The translations under genes and the position numbers were made by a program. The notes beneath the pieces are model-generated. The model did no database searches and was not told the origin of the DNA. It saw only the letters and a program-made list of their open reading frames with translations. A stretch of DNA of 64,000 nucleotides from Limosilactobacillus sp. (GTDB taxonomy: Bacteria > Bacillota > Bacilli > Lactobacillales > Lactobacillaceae): contig NZ_JAKVPE010000001.1 in the NCBI RefSeq assembly GCF_022482365.1, positions 2,160,176 to 2,224,175 on the forward strand, in the 5' to 3' direction. Shown here in pieces: positions 32,694-41,746 of this stretch; the stretch's first letter is position 1; every line of letters starts with the position of its first letter.

Positions 32694-34506
32694 CGGTAAT
32701 AGAAAGGCCCAGCACTTCTGGCCGACCACGAAGCGCCTCATTGCCTACCTTCGTCCATGGAAATACGGGGTGCTCTTCTCGATTGTCCTGGCAATCGGCT
32801 CGGTCATCCTGTCGATTTTGGCACCGAAGATCCTTGGTGAGGCAACAACGATTATTTACAATGGCGTGATGAAGGGCTATGCCGGGATTAAGGCCGGCCA
32901 GCACCTGACCAGTTTGCCAATTGACTTTCACCGCATCATGATGATCGGAGTAACAGTAATCCTCCTGTACGTGTTTTCCGGGCTCTTCAGCTTCGTTCAG
33001 CAGATCACCATGACTCGCATCTCGCAGCGGGTGGTCTACAACCTGCGCCAGGACCTGGAAAATAAGATTGGCCGGGTCCCGGTCAGCTTTTACGACACCC
33101 ACAGCAACGGGGACATCATGAGTCGGATGGTCAACGATATGGATAACATTGCCGGTACCCTCCAGCAGAGCTTTATCCAGATCATCACCAGCACGATCAC
33201 CTTCGTCGGGGTCTTGATTTTGATGCTCACGATTAGCTGGAGGCTGACCCTGGTGGCACTGATCATCATTCCGCTTAGCCTGGCGGTGGTGGCCTTCGTC
33301 GCCCCAACCGCCCAGAAGCTGTTCGCCCGTCAGCAGGCGGAGCTGGGGAAAATCAACGCCCAGGTCGAAGAAACCTATGCGGGACACACGATTGTCCGGA
33401 CCTTCAATAAGGAAAGTGACGAGGAGAAAAAGTTTGGCAAAACCAACCACCATTACTACCAGGCAGCGTGGAAGGCCCAGTTCTTCTCCATCCTGATCTT
33501 CCCCTTGATGAACTTCATTCGGAACCTGGGCTACCTGATGGTTGCCGTTGTTGGGGCCATTCAGGTTATCCACGGCCAGATCACCCTAGGGAACGTTCAG
33601 GCGTTTCTGCAGTATACCAACCAGTTTGCCCAGCCGCTTACCCAGATTGCCAACCTGTCGAGCACCATTCAGCAGACGATTGCCTCGGCGGAGCGGATCT
33701 TTACCGTCCTGGACGAGCCAGAAATGAATAATGACCTTATTGAAGATCATCCCCTGACAACCACGCCGGTACCAAAGATCGAATTTGACCACGTCAAGTT
33801 CAGCTACCGGCCGGAGGAACCGCTGATCGAGGACTTCAATCTGAAGGCGCCGAAGAATCATATGGTGGCAATCGTAGGGCCGACGGGGGCTGGAAAGACA
33901 ACCATTATCAACCTCCTGGAGCGCTTCTATGAGATTCAGGGTGGCCACATTTACTTGGACGGCCACGACACCCGGTCAATGACTCGCCAGGACCTGCGGA
34001 GTCACATCGGAATGGTTCTTCAGGATACCTGGCTCTTTACCGGGACGATCATGGATAACATTCGTTTCGGCCGGGAAGATGCCAGTGACGAAGAGGTTTA
34101 CCAGGCAGCCAGGATGGCCTACGCCGACAACTTCATTCGGGAGCTGCCGGATGGCTACCAGACCGTTTTGAATGAAGCAGCCTCGAATATTTCCCAGGGG
34201 CAGCGGCAACTGCTGACGATTGCCCGGGCCTTCTTGGCCAACCCCGAAATCCTGATTCTCGATGAGGCCACCAGTTCGGTTGATACCCGGACCGAGGCCC
34301 TGATCCAAAACGCGATGAATGATCTGCAGAAGGGGCGGACCAGTTTTGTTGTTGCCCACCGGCTTTCGACGATCCGCAACGCTGAACAGATCATCGTCGT
34401 CAACCATGGTCACATCATTGAAACTGGGAACCACGAACAGCTGATGAAGGCTAACGGCTTCTATGCCGACCTGTACAACAGTCAGTTTATGGGCAACCAA
34501 ATTTAA
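32668..34506 (+). CDS. Heterodimeric ABC multidrug exporter, second half
   Basis: About 612 residues. GTG 32668 is chosen (GGGGGATGAGGA just upstream), overlapping the first half by 26 bases; an ATG at 32659 is possible. Six helices with an extended loop between the first two, then an ATPase domain with Walker A VGPTGAGKTT, Walker B LILDEATSSVD with the catalytic Glu, and switch VAHRLST. Its signature is ISQGQ rather than SGGQ. It thus complements the degenerate residues of its partner exactly as in LmrD/BmrD. Expression is probably set by the MarR protein upstream. Confidence 0.92.
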   Translation: MQRRPGRNNGNRKAQHFWPTTKRLIAYLRPWKYGVLFSIVLAIGSVILSILAPKILGEATTIIYNGVMKGYAGIKAGQHLTSLPIDFHRIMMIGVTVILLYVFSGLFSFVQQITMTRISQRVVYNLRQDLENKIGRVPVSFYDTHSNGDIMSRMVNDMDNIAGTLQQSFIQIITSTITFVGVLILMLTISWRLTLVALIIIPLSLAVVAFVAPTAQKLFARQQAELGKINAQVEETYAGHTIVRTFNKESDEEKKFGKTNHHYYQAAWKAQFFSILIFPLMNFIRNLGYLMVAVVGAIQVIHGQITLGNVQAFLQYTNQFAQPLTQIANLSSTIQQTIASAERIFTVLDEPEMNNDLIEDHPLTTTPVPKIEFDHVKFSYRPEEPLIEDFNLKAPKNHMVAIVGPTGAGKTTIINLLERFYEIQGGHIYLDGHDTRSMTRQDLRSHIGMVLQDTWLFTGTIMDNIRFGREDASDEEVYQAARMAYADNFIRELPDGYQTVLNEAASNISQGQRQLLTIARAFLANPEILILDEATSSVDTRTEALIQNAMNDLQKGRTSFVVAHRLSTIRNAEQIIVVNHGHIIETGNHEQLMKANGFYADLYNSQFMGNQI

Positions 34507-34517
34507 TTAAGTGCCGA

Positions 34518-34565
34518 AACGACGGCCACGACAGCCACCAACTTGTCGTGGCCGTCGTTTTATTT
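34518..34565 (+). terminator. Strong terminator of the marR-ABC operon
   Basis: A perfect 16-bp stem, AACGACGGCCACGACA (34518-34533) with its complement at 34544-34559, a 10-base loop and TTTATTT after it. Confidence 0.92.
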
Positions 34566-34574
34566 CCCGGGAAA

Positions 34575-34602
34575 TTGCTTATGGTTGGTTTGTCGTTATA
34601 AT
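34575..34602 (+). promoter_or_regulatory. Promoter of the serine hydrolase gene
   Basis: TTGCTT (34575-34580), 16-base spacer, consensus TATAAT (34597-34602), followed by AAGGAG and the ATG. Confidence 0.7.
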
Positions 34603-34637
34603 AATGAAAGCAACCAATAATAAGGAGCAAATATAAT

Positions 34638-35657
34638 ATGAAAAAATACGCGCAAACAATCGGGCAGCTCAACGCCATGGTTGATGATGGAGTTGTCCCG
34701 GGAATGACCTACCTCATCTTTGATGGAGAACAGGAATACTCAGCCGTTCGTGGCATGGCCGAGCTGCAGCCCCACCGGGAGCCGTTGCGACCGGGGATGC
34801 TCTATGACCTGGCCTCGCTGACCAAGGTGGTGGGAACGGTGCCGTTCGTGGCACTGTTATTGCAGCAGGGACGACTGGGCTTGGATGATCCGGTGCAAGA
34901 GTACCTGCCGGAGTTCACCGACCCCCGGCCAACGATTCGCAACCTCTTAACCCACACCTCCGGAATCACTGGTTATATTCCCCACCGCAATGAACTTTCC
35001 GCACCGGAGCTTAAGCGGGCCTTTTTGACCCAGCAGCACGTCGACGATACCCTTAATCGGCAGATTCGCTATGCCGACGTCAATTACCTTTACCTGGGGT
35101 GGATTATTGGGCGGCTGTGCAAGGCGCCGGTCCAGGAAGTGATTGCCCAACAGATTCTGCGGCCATTAGGGTTGCCAACCGCCACCTTTCATCCGCAGCC
35201 AGAACTAGCGGTGCCAACGGAGATTCAATCCGGCCGGGGACTGATCAGGGGCCAGGTTCACGATCCCAAGGGGTACATTCTCGGTGCCGACTGCGGGTGC
35301 GCGGGACTCTTTGCTAGCCTGGCCGATTTGCGAATCTTTGCCCGGCAGCTGATTGAAAATGACCTGGGCAACCTCTTGAAGCCGGCGATTGTGGCCGCCA
35401 TGTTTGCAGACCAAACACCGATTCCCGGTCCGCATAGCCGCTCGCTAGGCTGGAAACTTTTTCACGATCCGCGAGATGGCCACCCGCTGATCAGCCATAC
35501 CGGTTTTACCGGTACCTGGCTGGTTTTGGATAAGCAAACCGATCAGGGCTTTATCTTCTTGTCCAACCGGGTCCACCCAACGGCACAAAACCAGGCCTAC
35601 CTGGATCGGCGGGACCAGGTCTTCGCAACCTATCTGCGGGAAAAAGGCGCTTTTTAA
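34638..35657 (+). CDS. Serine hydrolase of the beta-lactamase / penicillin-binding (class C) family
   Basis: Of 339 residues. The catalytic S-x-x-K is SLTK (60-63). A Tyr motif lies in RYADVNYLYLG and the third motif is the HTG of SHTGFTGTW in place of KTG. The LLTHTSGITGY segment is typical of the family. There is no signal peptide or membrane helix, so it is probably cytosolic, and in lactobacilli such proteins are usually esterases or peptidases of unknown substrate rather than resistance enzymes. It is monocistronic with its own promoter. Confidence 0.85.
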   Translation: MKKYAQTIGQLNAMVDDGVVPGMTYLIFDGEQEYSAVRGMAELQPHREPLRPGMLYDLASLTKVVGTVPFVALLLQQGRLGLDDPVQEYLPEFTDPRPTIRNLLTHTSGITGYIPHRNELSAPELKRAFLTQQHVDDTLNRQIRYADVNYLYLGWIIGRLCKAPVQEVIAQQILRPLGLPTATFHPQPELAVPTEIQSGRGLIRGQVHDPKGYILGADCGCAGLFASLADLRIFARQLIENDLGNLLKPAIVAAMFADQTPIPGPHSRSLGWKLFHDPRDGHPLISHTGFTGTWLVLDKQTDQGFIFLSNRVHPTAQNQAYLDRRDQVFATYLREKGAF

Positions 35658-35673
35658 AAAACTTTGTGAAATT

Positions 35674-35832
35674 ATTATTCAATCCCTATGCATACCGGCT
35701 TGCGGATTATTCAATCATCCTTGACAAACTGCATAAAATGAGGGCGGCTGTTTAAATTGATACACTTAGCTGCATAAGTACACAAATGACTGTTAAATAG
35801 GGATTTGACAACGGTTACATTTATGATAAGAT
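35674..35832 (+). promoter_or_regulatory. arcA promoter with candidate ARG boxes
   Basis: TTGACA (35805-35810), 16-base spacer, TAAGAT (35827-35832). Upstream are direct repeats ATTATTCAATC at 35674 and 35706 and related TGCATAAAAT (35730) and TGCATAAGTA (35771). These resemble half ARG boxes bound by ArgR/AhrC hexamers, and argR lies just downstream. Assignment to ArgR is inference. Confidence 0.6.
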
Positions 35833-35874
35833 AGAATACGTAATCAAGTGAATCTCTTAAAGGAGTGATTGTAT

Positions 35875-37107
35875 ATGCAAAGTCCAATTCATGTAACATC
35901 TGAAATTGGAAAGCTGAAGACAGTTATGCTTCACCGACCAGGTCACGAAATTGAAAACGTGTACCCGGACATCCTTCACCGGATGCTGGTTGATGACATC
36001 CCATACCTGCCAATTGCACAAGAAGAACACGACTTCTTTGCAGACACCCTGCGCAAGCAAGGCATCGAGGTATTATACTTCGCCAAGTTAGCCGCAGAAG
36101 CACTGCAAGACAGCCAGGTTAAGGAAAAATTCCTTGAAACGATGCTGGCTGAATCTGGCTACGCAGCTGGTGCCGTTCACGACGCACTGAAGGAATACCT
36201 GTTGGGTATGGACACTCAGGCAATGGTTGACAAGATCATTGCCGGTGTACGGAAGGATGAAATTGACGTTAAGTTCGTTTCACTTGCTGAAATGGCCGAA
36301 GACGCTGACTACCCATTCTTCATGGACCCAATGCCAAACGCCTACTTCACGCGTGACCCACAAGCTTCAATTGGTGACGGTATTACCATCAACCACATGA
36401 CCTTCAAGGCTCGTCAACGTGAATCTCTCTTCACTGAATACATCATCAAGTACAACCCACGCTTTGCCAACAAGGGTGTTCATGTATGGCGTGATCGTTA
36501 CCACGACACCCGGATTGAAGGTGGGGACGAATTAGTTCTCAGTGACCACGTATTTGCAATCGGAATTTCTCAACGGACTTCTGCAGACGCAATCATGGAC
36601 ATCGCACGGAACCTCTTCAAGGACTCCAACTACGACACTGTTATTGCTATTCACATTCCACACAACCACGCAATGATGCACCTTGACACCGTCTTCACGA
36701 TGATCAACTACGACCAATTCACTGTTCACCCGCAAATCCTGGACGATGATGGCCAAGTTGACACCTACATCCTGCACCCAGGCAAGGATGGGGACGTTGA
36801 AATTCAGCACCGCACCGACCTGAAGAAGGTTCTGGAAGAAGCACTGGACAAGCCAGAAATCGACCTGATTCCAACTGGTAACGGTGACCCAATTGTTGCT
36901 CCACGTGAACAGTGGAATGATGGTTCCAACACCTTGACGATCGCTCCAGGTGAAGTTGTAACTTATGACCGGAACTATGTATCAAATGATTTGCTGCGCA
37001 AGCACGGAATTCTCGTTCATGAGGTTCGGTCAAGTGAATTATCACGTGGTCGTGGTGGTCCGCGTTGCATGTCCTGCCCACTTGTTCGTGAAGATCTTGA
37101 TAAGTAA
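35875..37107 (+). CDS. arcA: Arginine deiminase ArcA
   Basis: Of 410 residues from ATG 35875 behind AAAGGAG; a TTG two codons upstream is less well spaced. Family motifs include [41 protein letters not shown] and the C-terminal [11 protein letters not shown] with nucleophile Cys 398. It hydrolyses arginine to citrulline and ammonia, the first step of the ADI pathway that gives ATP and acid resistance. The usual partners arcB and arcC are not nearby; argR and the antiporter follow instead. Codon bias indicates high expression. Confidence 0.97.
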   Translation: MQSPIHVTSEIGKLKTVMLHRPGHEIENVYPDILHRMLVDDIPYLPIAQEEHDFFADTLRKQGIEVLYFAKLAAEALQDSQVKEKFLETMLAESGYAAGAVHDALKEYLLGMDTQAMVDKIIAGVRKDEIDVKFVSLAEMAEDADYPFFMDPMPNAYFTRDPQASIGDGITINHMTFKARQRESLFTEYIIKYNPRFANKGVHVWRDRYHDTRIEGGDELVLSDHVFAIGISQRTSADAIMDIARNLFKDSNYDTVIAIHIPHNHAMMHLDTVFTMINYDQFTVHPQILDDDGQVDTYILHPGKDGDVEIQHRTDLKKVLEEALDKPEIDLIPTGNGDPIVAPREQWNDGSNTLTIAPGEVVTYDRNYVSNDLLRKHGILVHEVRSSELSRGRGGPRCMSCPLVREDLDK

Positions 37108-37120
37108 TTTAAGTTAAATT

Positions 37121-37187
37121 AAAAGCAGCAAGTTTATCCGGTGACTCATTGACAGATGGGACCAGAGGGTATAATTTTGCTGCTTTT
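37121..37187 (+). terminator. arcA terminator enclosing an argR promoter
   Basis: AAAAGCAGCAA (37121-37131) and TTGCTGCTTTT (37177-37187) are perfect complements around a 45-base loop, with further T after them. Inside the loop lie TTGACA (37149-37154) and TATAAT (37170-37175), 15 bases apart, so argR can be transcribed from within the terminator. The short spacer makes the promoter less certain. Confidence 0.6.
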
Positions 37188-37233
37188 TCTAGTATTATGA
37201 ATGATGTAATCACTTTATTGCGAGGGACCCAGG

Positions 37234-37704
37234 ATGGATCGAAAAGCGAGACGAAAATTTATTGAACAGCTAGTTAATGATCGAAAGATTGAAACGCAGG
37301 ATGAGTTGCTGCGACTCCTTACAGAGGCCGGGGTCGAGACTACTCAAGCAACAATCTCTCGGGACATTCACGCCTTAAACATCGTTAAGGCCAACGACGG
37401 GCAGGGACATACCTACTATGTCCAGCTCCACCTGGCACCGGAACACGACTTCAATCGTTTGTACCAGGGCATTCACGATAATGTTCGGACAATCGAGACG
37501 GTCCAGTTCTTAAACGTTGTGAAGACCGCGCTGAACTCTAGCTACGCCACGATTTTAGCGGGGATGTTCGATGAACTCGATATTCCGGAGGTCGTGGGGA
37601 CCTTAGCCGGCAATGACACGCTGATTATCATTAGCAAGGATAACGCGGACGCCAAGCTGGTTTATAACTTGATTGCAAAGCACATTAACACACGAATTGT
37701 GTAG
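37234..37704 (+). CDS. argR: Arginine repressor ArgR/AhrC family
   Basis: Of 156 residues. N-terminal winged helix with QATISRDIHALNIVK, C-terminal arginine-binding and hexamerisation domain with TILAGMFDELDIPEVVGTLAGNDT in which the family's GT-x-AG-DT pattern is kept. It senses arginine and, in lactic acid bacteria, often activates arc genes and represses biosynthesis. GAGGG precedes the ATG. It lies between arcA and arcD and probably controls both. Confidence 0.94.
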   Translation: MDRKARRKFIEQLVNDRKIETQDELLRLLTEAGVETTQATISRDIHALNIVKANDGQGHTYYVQLHLAPEHDFNRLYQGIHDNVRTIETVQFLNVVKTALNSSYATILAGMFDELDIPEVVGTLAGNDTLIIISKDNADAKLVYNLIAKHINTRIV

Positions 37705-37719
37705 AAATGAGGGGATAAC

Positions 37720-39141
37720 ATGGATACTGAGAAAAAAGGTATCGGCAAGGGCGAATTGATTGCCCTGATTGTTAGTTCATGTATCGGTACTGGGATTTTT
37801 GGGATTACTAGTGATGTCTCAGCTGCCGCTGCACCAGGTCCAGCTCTTCTGGCCTGGGTATTTGCAGGTTTAGGTTTCTTGATGTTGGTTCTTTCATTGA
37901 ACAACCTGGGTGCTAAGCGTCCAGACCTGGAAGCCGGGATTTTCTCATACGCCGGCGCAGGTTTCGGTCCAATGGGTGAATTTATTTCCGGTTGGTCCTA
38001 CTGGCTGTCTGCATGGCTGGGGAACATCGCCTTCGCCACGATGCTGATGGCATCAATCGGGACCTTCTTCCCAATGTTCAAGGGTGGTCAGAACGTTCCA
38101 TCGATCATTGTAGCTATTATTTTCTGCTGGTTACTGACTATCCTGGTTAACAACGGTGTTGAAACGGCCTCCTTCGTCAACATGATTGGGACGATCTGCA
38201 AGGTTGTACCACTGGTTATTTTCATCATCATCATGATCGTCAGCTTCAAGAGCGGCATGTTCACTGCCGACTTCTGGGGCCGGGTAGCCAACAATGCTTC
38301 CAAGGGGACCACGACCGGTTCTACTTGGACACAGATGAAGGGTACCCTGATGACGCTGATCTGGGTATTTATCGGGGTTGAAGGTGCCTCCGTTATGGCC
38401 CACCGTGCTAAGTCCCGTTCAGATGCTCAATCAGCAACCCTGATTAGTTTCGGCCTCTTAGTATTGATCTACGTTATGATTTCCGTTCTGCCTTACGGTG
38501 TTCTGACTCGTGCACAATTAGCCTCAATGGGTCAGCCTGCCATTGGTCACGTTCTGCAAATGACTGTTGGTACCTGGGGCTCCGTTCTGATCAACATCGG
38601 TCTGATCATCTCCACCATCGTTTCCTGGCTGTCCTGGACGATGCTGCCAGCTGAAACGACCATGCTGGTTGCCGAAGACCACGCAATGCCAAAGCTGTGG
38701 GGTGACACCAACTCCAAGAACGCCCCAACGGCTTCTCTGATGATCACTGGTGTTCTGCAGACGATCTTCCTGTTCTCACTGCTGTTCACCCAACAGGCAT
38801 ACGAATTTGCTTACTCACTTTGTTCTGCCGCTATCCTGTTCTCCTACCTCTTCGTTGGTCTTTACCAGATGAAGTACAGTCAGGAACACGGTGAATGGGG
38901 TCAATTCACGATTGGTCTGCTTTCCGCTGCCTTCATGCTTGCCTGCATGTTCCTTGCTGGTTGGCAAGAAGTTCTGCTGGTTTCCATCAGTTTCATCCCA
39001 GGCTTCTACATCTACTACCTGGCATGCAAGGAAAACAACCACAAGATGACCACTGCCGAAAAGTGCGTCATGGTATTGATTCTGGCACTGTCCGTTGTTG
39101 CCATCTGGCTCGTTGCTAACGGCACGATCAAGGTTGGCTAA
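37720..39141 (+). CDS. arcD: Arginine/ornithine antiporter ArcD (APC superfamily)
   Basis: Of 473 residues with about 12-13 membrane helices. The N-terminal GELIALIVSSCIGTGIFGIT is the substrate-binding signature of the basic amino acid/polyamine antiporter branch, and VFIGVEGASVMAHRAKSR is typical of ArcD/ArcE. It exchanges arginine for ornithine at no energy cost, feeding the ADI pathway. GAGGGG precedes the ATG, 15 bases after argR. A strong bidirectional terminator follows. Confidence 0.95.
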   Translation: MDTEKKGIGKGELIALIVSSCIGTGIFGITSDVSAAAAPGPALLAWVFAGLGFLMLVLSLNNLGAKRPDLEAGIFSYAGAGFGPMGEFISGWSYWLSAWLGNIAFATMLMASIGTFFPMFKGGQNVPSIIVAIIFCWLLTILVNNGVETASFVNMIGTICKVVPLVIFIIIMIVSFKSGMFTADFWGRVANNASKGTTTGSTWTQMKGTLMTLIWVFIGVEGASVMAHRAKSRSDAQSATLISFGLLVLIYVMISVLPYGVLTRAQLASMGQPAIGHVLQMTVGTWGSVLINIGLIISTIVSWLSWTMLPAETTMLVAEDHAMPKLWGDTNSKNAPTASLMITGVLQTIFLFSLLFTQQAYEFAYSLCSAAILFSYLFVGLYQMKYSQEHGEWGQFTIGLLSAAFMLACMFLAGWQEVLLVSISFIPGFYIYYLACKENNHKMTTAEKCVMVLILALSVVAIWLVANGTIKVG

Positions 39142-39161
39142 TCGCCAGTTTCACATAAAAC

Positions 39162-39198
39162 AAAAGATCGCAAATCGAAAAATGATTTGCGATCTTTT
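39162..39198. terminator. Bidirectional terminator between convergent operons
   Basis: AAAAGATCGCAAATC (39162-39176) and its complement (39184-39198) form a perfect 15-bp stem with a 7-base loop, T-rich on both sides. It ends arcD on the plus strand and the gatD-murT operon on the minus strand. Confidence 0.92.
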
Positions 39199-39504
39199 TT
39201 ATTTGGGTTGATTTAACTGGGACCTAATCCGGTCCATCTCAAAAACAATGATTGTTTCGATCAGGGTAATGACGCTGATCAGGAGGATCGTGTAGTGATT
39301 TGGCAGCAAAATCAGGGCAATCAGCAATACCCAGGACAGCCAGTTCCAGGTTTGCTCCACCCGCATGATCCGGGTCAGGCGCTTATTCTGGGTGAACTGG
39401 GGGAAGCGCTGGACGATCACCTGAAAGAGCATGTACAAACGGGTCTCGTAGAAGCTCTCCACCAGAAAAGCAATCGTGAGGCCGAAGAGAAAGATTGATT
39501 CCAA
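39199..39504 (-). CDS. Small membrane protein of unknown function
   Basis: Of 101 residues, TTG 39504 preceded by AAGGAGG. Two or three hydrophobic helices (about 2-20, 52-68, 70-88) with a basic loop VQRFPQFTQNKRLTRIMR between them and a charged tail. No family recognised. It is the last gene of the murT-gatD operon, 13 bases after gatD, which hints at an envelope role. Confidence 0.8.
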   Translation of the reverse strand: MESIFLFGLTIAFLVESFYETRLYMLFQVIVQRFPQFTQNKRLTRIMRVEQTWNWLSWVLLIALILLPNHYTILLISVITLIETIIVFEMDRIRSQLNQPK

Positions 39505-39517
39505 AGTTGCCTCCTTC

Positions 39518-40225
39518 CTAAAACGTCGGCTGGATCTTGAGCGCTTCCTGCCGGCTGAAGTCCTCGTCCGGGTACTTGTTCTTCAATGCCCGCAGGAGGA
39601 GGGTCTTAGCGATTTCACCGTTTCGGGTCAGGATTGGCCCATGGAAGTACGAGCAGTAGGTCGACTTGTAAATTGCCCCCTCGGTGTGGTCCTCACCGTT
39701 GTTGCCGTGACCGGAGATGACCATCCCCAACGGCTTCTCGCTCTTACCGATAAAGGTGCGGCCGTTGTGATTCTCAAAGCCGTGGTATTCCTGGCCGTTT
39801 TCGGGGTTCTTGATTGTGATGTCGCCGATGAAACGATTGTTGTCCTGGCTCAGGGTGTAGTGATCAAGGATGCCCAGGCCGGGAATCTTTTCACCGTTTG
39901 CACCGATGTAGTAGTGACCAAGCAACTGGTAGCCCCCGCAGATTGCCAGGAAGGGCTTGTTTTCGTTGATGAACTTGTCGATTCCGGCCTTCTTGTTTGG
40001 CAGGTCGTGAGAGACCACGAGCTGCTCGTAGTCCTGGCCACCGCCGAAGAGGGCAAGGTCGAAGCGGTCGGGATCAAAGTCGTTATCGATGCTGATGACC
40101 TCAACGGCGATGTCGGCATCCATCTGCTTGGCATAGTAGCGCAGGGCAATGATGTTGCCAACGTCACTGTAGGTGTTGAGCAGGTCGCCGTAAAGATGGG
40201 CGAGTCGTAAGTGATACTTTGCCAT
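39518..40225 (-). CDS. gatD: Lipid II isoglutaminyl synthase, glutaminase subunit GatD
   Basis: Of 235 residues, class I glutamine amidotransferase fold: FGGGQDYEQLV, the nucleophile elbow LAICGGYQLLG (Cys 96) and the catalytic His in the later YHGFENHNGRT region. It releases ammonia from glutamine for MurT, which amidates D-Glu of lipid II to D-isoglutamine. Its ATG shares one base with the murT stop (TAATG), so the subunits are made together. Confidence 0.95.
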   Translation of the reverse strand: MAKYHLRLAHLYGDLLNTYSDVGNIIALRYYAKQMDADIAVEVISIDNDFDPDRFDLALFGGGQDYEQLVVSHDLPNKKAGIDKFINENKPFLAICGGYQLLGHYYIGANGEKIPGLGILDHYTLSQDNNRFIGDITIKNPENGQEYHGFENHNGRTFIGKSEKPLGMVISGHGNNGEDHTEGAIYKSTYCSYFHGPILTRNGEIAKTLLLRALKNKYPDEDFSRQEALKIQPTF

Positions 40226-41565
40226 TAGTCCATACCGCCTTTCTTCAAGTAATTCTTTTCCGCCAACAGTTTGCGCAGCTGCAGCATGGCCGTGTAGGTG
40301 GCCAGAATGTAGACGTGCTCAGTCGGCATCTGCTTGATTTTGTCGATCACGTGGGTCAGGTCGGGCTCGTGCCAAACGTTGTCAATCCCGGCCATCGTCA
40401 GGCGGGTCGTAATGTCCTTGTAGCGTTCACCCCCGGTCATGTACTGCGGAATCGGGTGCTGGCTGAGCTTTTCAAAGTTGCCGTCCCAGATCCAGCTGGT
40501 GTCGATCCCGTCAGCGTAGTTGGCGTTGAGCAGGAAAGCAAAGGAAAACGGCTTGGGGTCGGTTTCGATCATGTCCAGGACCTGGTTTAAGCCGACCGGA
40601 TTCTTGACCAGGATGATTGTAACCTGCTTGCCGTCAACGTCGATGATTTCCTGGCGCCCGAAGACCCGCTCGTCGGATTCAAAGGCGTGCTTGATCTGTT
40701 CCTGGTTGACGCCGAGAAAGCGGCCCAGTGAGTAGGCGGCCAGGGCGTTGTAAATATTGTAGAGCCCACCGATCCCGATGGTGTACTGCTGGCCGTCGAT
40801 TTCAAAGATTGAATTGGTCGGGGTCAGCTTGTCAATCTTAGTGACAGCGTAGGTCAAAGCCGGTCGGTGGAAACCACAGTGTGGGCAGAAGTAGTCGCCC
40901 AGCCCGGCATAGGTCCGCATGTGGTACTTGAGAATGTGCTGGCACTTTGGACAGAGCAGACCATCGGTGTTGGCCGGAGCGCTGAAGGCTGGGTGGTGCT
41001 CGTGATTGAACCCGTAGTAAATGATCGGGTTGGGTAGGTCCTTGCTGTGGAAGAGCTGCTCGTCACCATTGGCAATGATCGTGGCCTTAGGTGCCATCTT
41101 GACCCCGCGCAGAATCTTGTTGTAGGTGGTGTAGATTTCACCGTAGCGGTCCATCTGATCGCGGAAGATGTTGGTAAAGACGAAGGCCTTCGGGGTAATG
41201 TACTGGCAGACAATCGGTACGTTAGCTTCGTCGACTTCGAGCACGGCCAGTCCCTTCTTGTGCGAACGGGGTGCCGTGATGAAGGTCGTGACGATTCCTT
41301 GTTCCATGTTCGAACCGGTTGGGTTGGTCAGCACCTGGTCGTAACGTTCCCGGAGAACCCGAACACTGAGCGCGGTGGTCAGCGTCTTGCCGTTGGTCCC
41401 GGTGATGATGATCAGGTCATATTTTTTACTAAATGCCTGGAGGATGTTGGGATCCAATTTGAGGGTTAATTTGCCGGGAAGCGAGCTGCCACCATGCATG
41501 AAGGTGTGGAGGAACCAGTAGCTGGAGCGTCCGGCAAATTCAGCGAATGAACTTCGAATTGACAT
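40225..41565 (-). CDS. murT: Lipid II isoglutaminyl synthase, Mur-ligase subunit MurT
   Basis: Of 446 residues. Mur-ligase P-loop TGTNGKT (55-61), a four-Cys zinc ribbon (Cys 205, 208, 227, 230) in the position typical of MurT, and a C-terminal DUF1727 region that contacts GatD. It uses ATP to activate the alpha-carboxylate of D-Glu in lipid II. AAAGGAA precedes the ATG. Transcribed divergently from tdk; required for normal peptidoglycan cross-linking in Gram-positive cocci and lactobacilli. Confidence 0.95.
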   Translation of the reverse strand: MSIRSSFAEFAGRSSYWFLHTFMHGGSSLPGKLTLKLDPNILQAFSKKYDLIIITGTNGKTLTTALSVRVLRERYDQVLTNPTGSNMEQGIVTTFITAPRSHKKGLAVLEVDEANVPIVCQYITPKAFVFTNIFRDQMDRYGEIYTTYNKILRGVKMAPKATIIANGDEQLFHSKDLPNPIIYYGFNHEHHPAFSAPANTDGLLCPKCQHILKYHMRTYAGLGDYFCPHCGFHRPALTYAVTKIDKLTPTNSIFEIDGQQYTIGIGGLYNIYNALAAYSLGRFLGVNQEQIKHAFESDERVFGRQEIIDVDGKQVTIILVKNPVGLNQVLDMIETDPKPFSFAFLLNANYADGIDTSWIWDGNFEKLSQHPIPQYMTGGERYKDITTRLTMAGIDNVWHEPDLTHVIDKIKQMPTEHVYILATYTAMLQLRKLLAEKNYLKKGGMD

Positions 41566-41746
41566 CGAAACAGTTCCTTTCTTAATAGAGATTAAATACC
41601 GTTTAATTTTAATCTTTATGGATGAAAAATGAAAGCTTTCCGCCTAAATCGATTTGTGAGGTCGTGCCGGAAAGAGCGAAGTATTTAAAAGCATTTGAAT
41701 TTTCGATATAATGAAGAGTACTATGCAATAAAAAGGAGCACGCATC
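41566..41746. promoter_or_regulatory. Divergent promoter region murT / tdk
   Basis: For tdk, TATAAT at 41707-41712 has only a weak -35 TTTAAA (41684-41689) 17 bases before it. AAAAAGGAG precedes the GTG start. On the other strand an AT-rich tract at 41584-41612 probably holds the murT promoter; no consensus boxes stand out. Confidence 0.5.

Noticed and set aside
31338-33573. Long frames opposite the ABC transporter genes
   Set aside because: They are antisense shadows of GC-biased codons; the products are rich in His, Gln and Asn without any motif.
34638-35657. Antibiotic-resistance beta-lactamase
   Set aside because: No signal peptide, HTG instead of KTG and a family that in lactobacilli is mainly esterase/peptidase-like; resistance is not supported.
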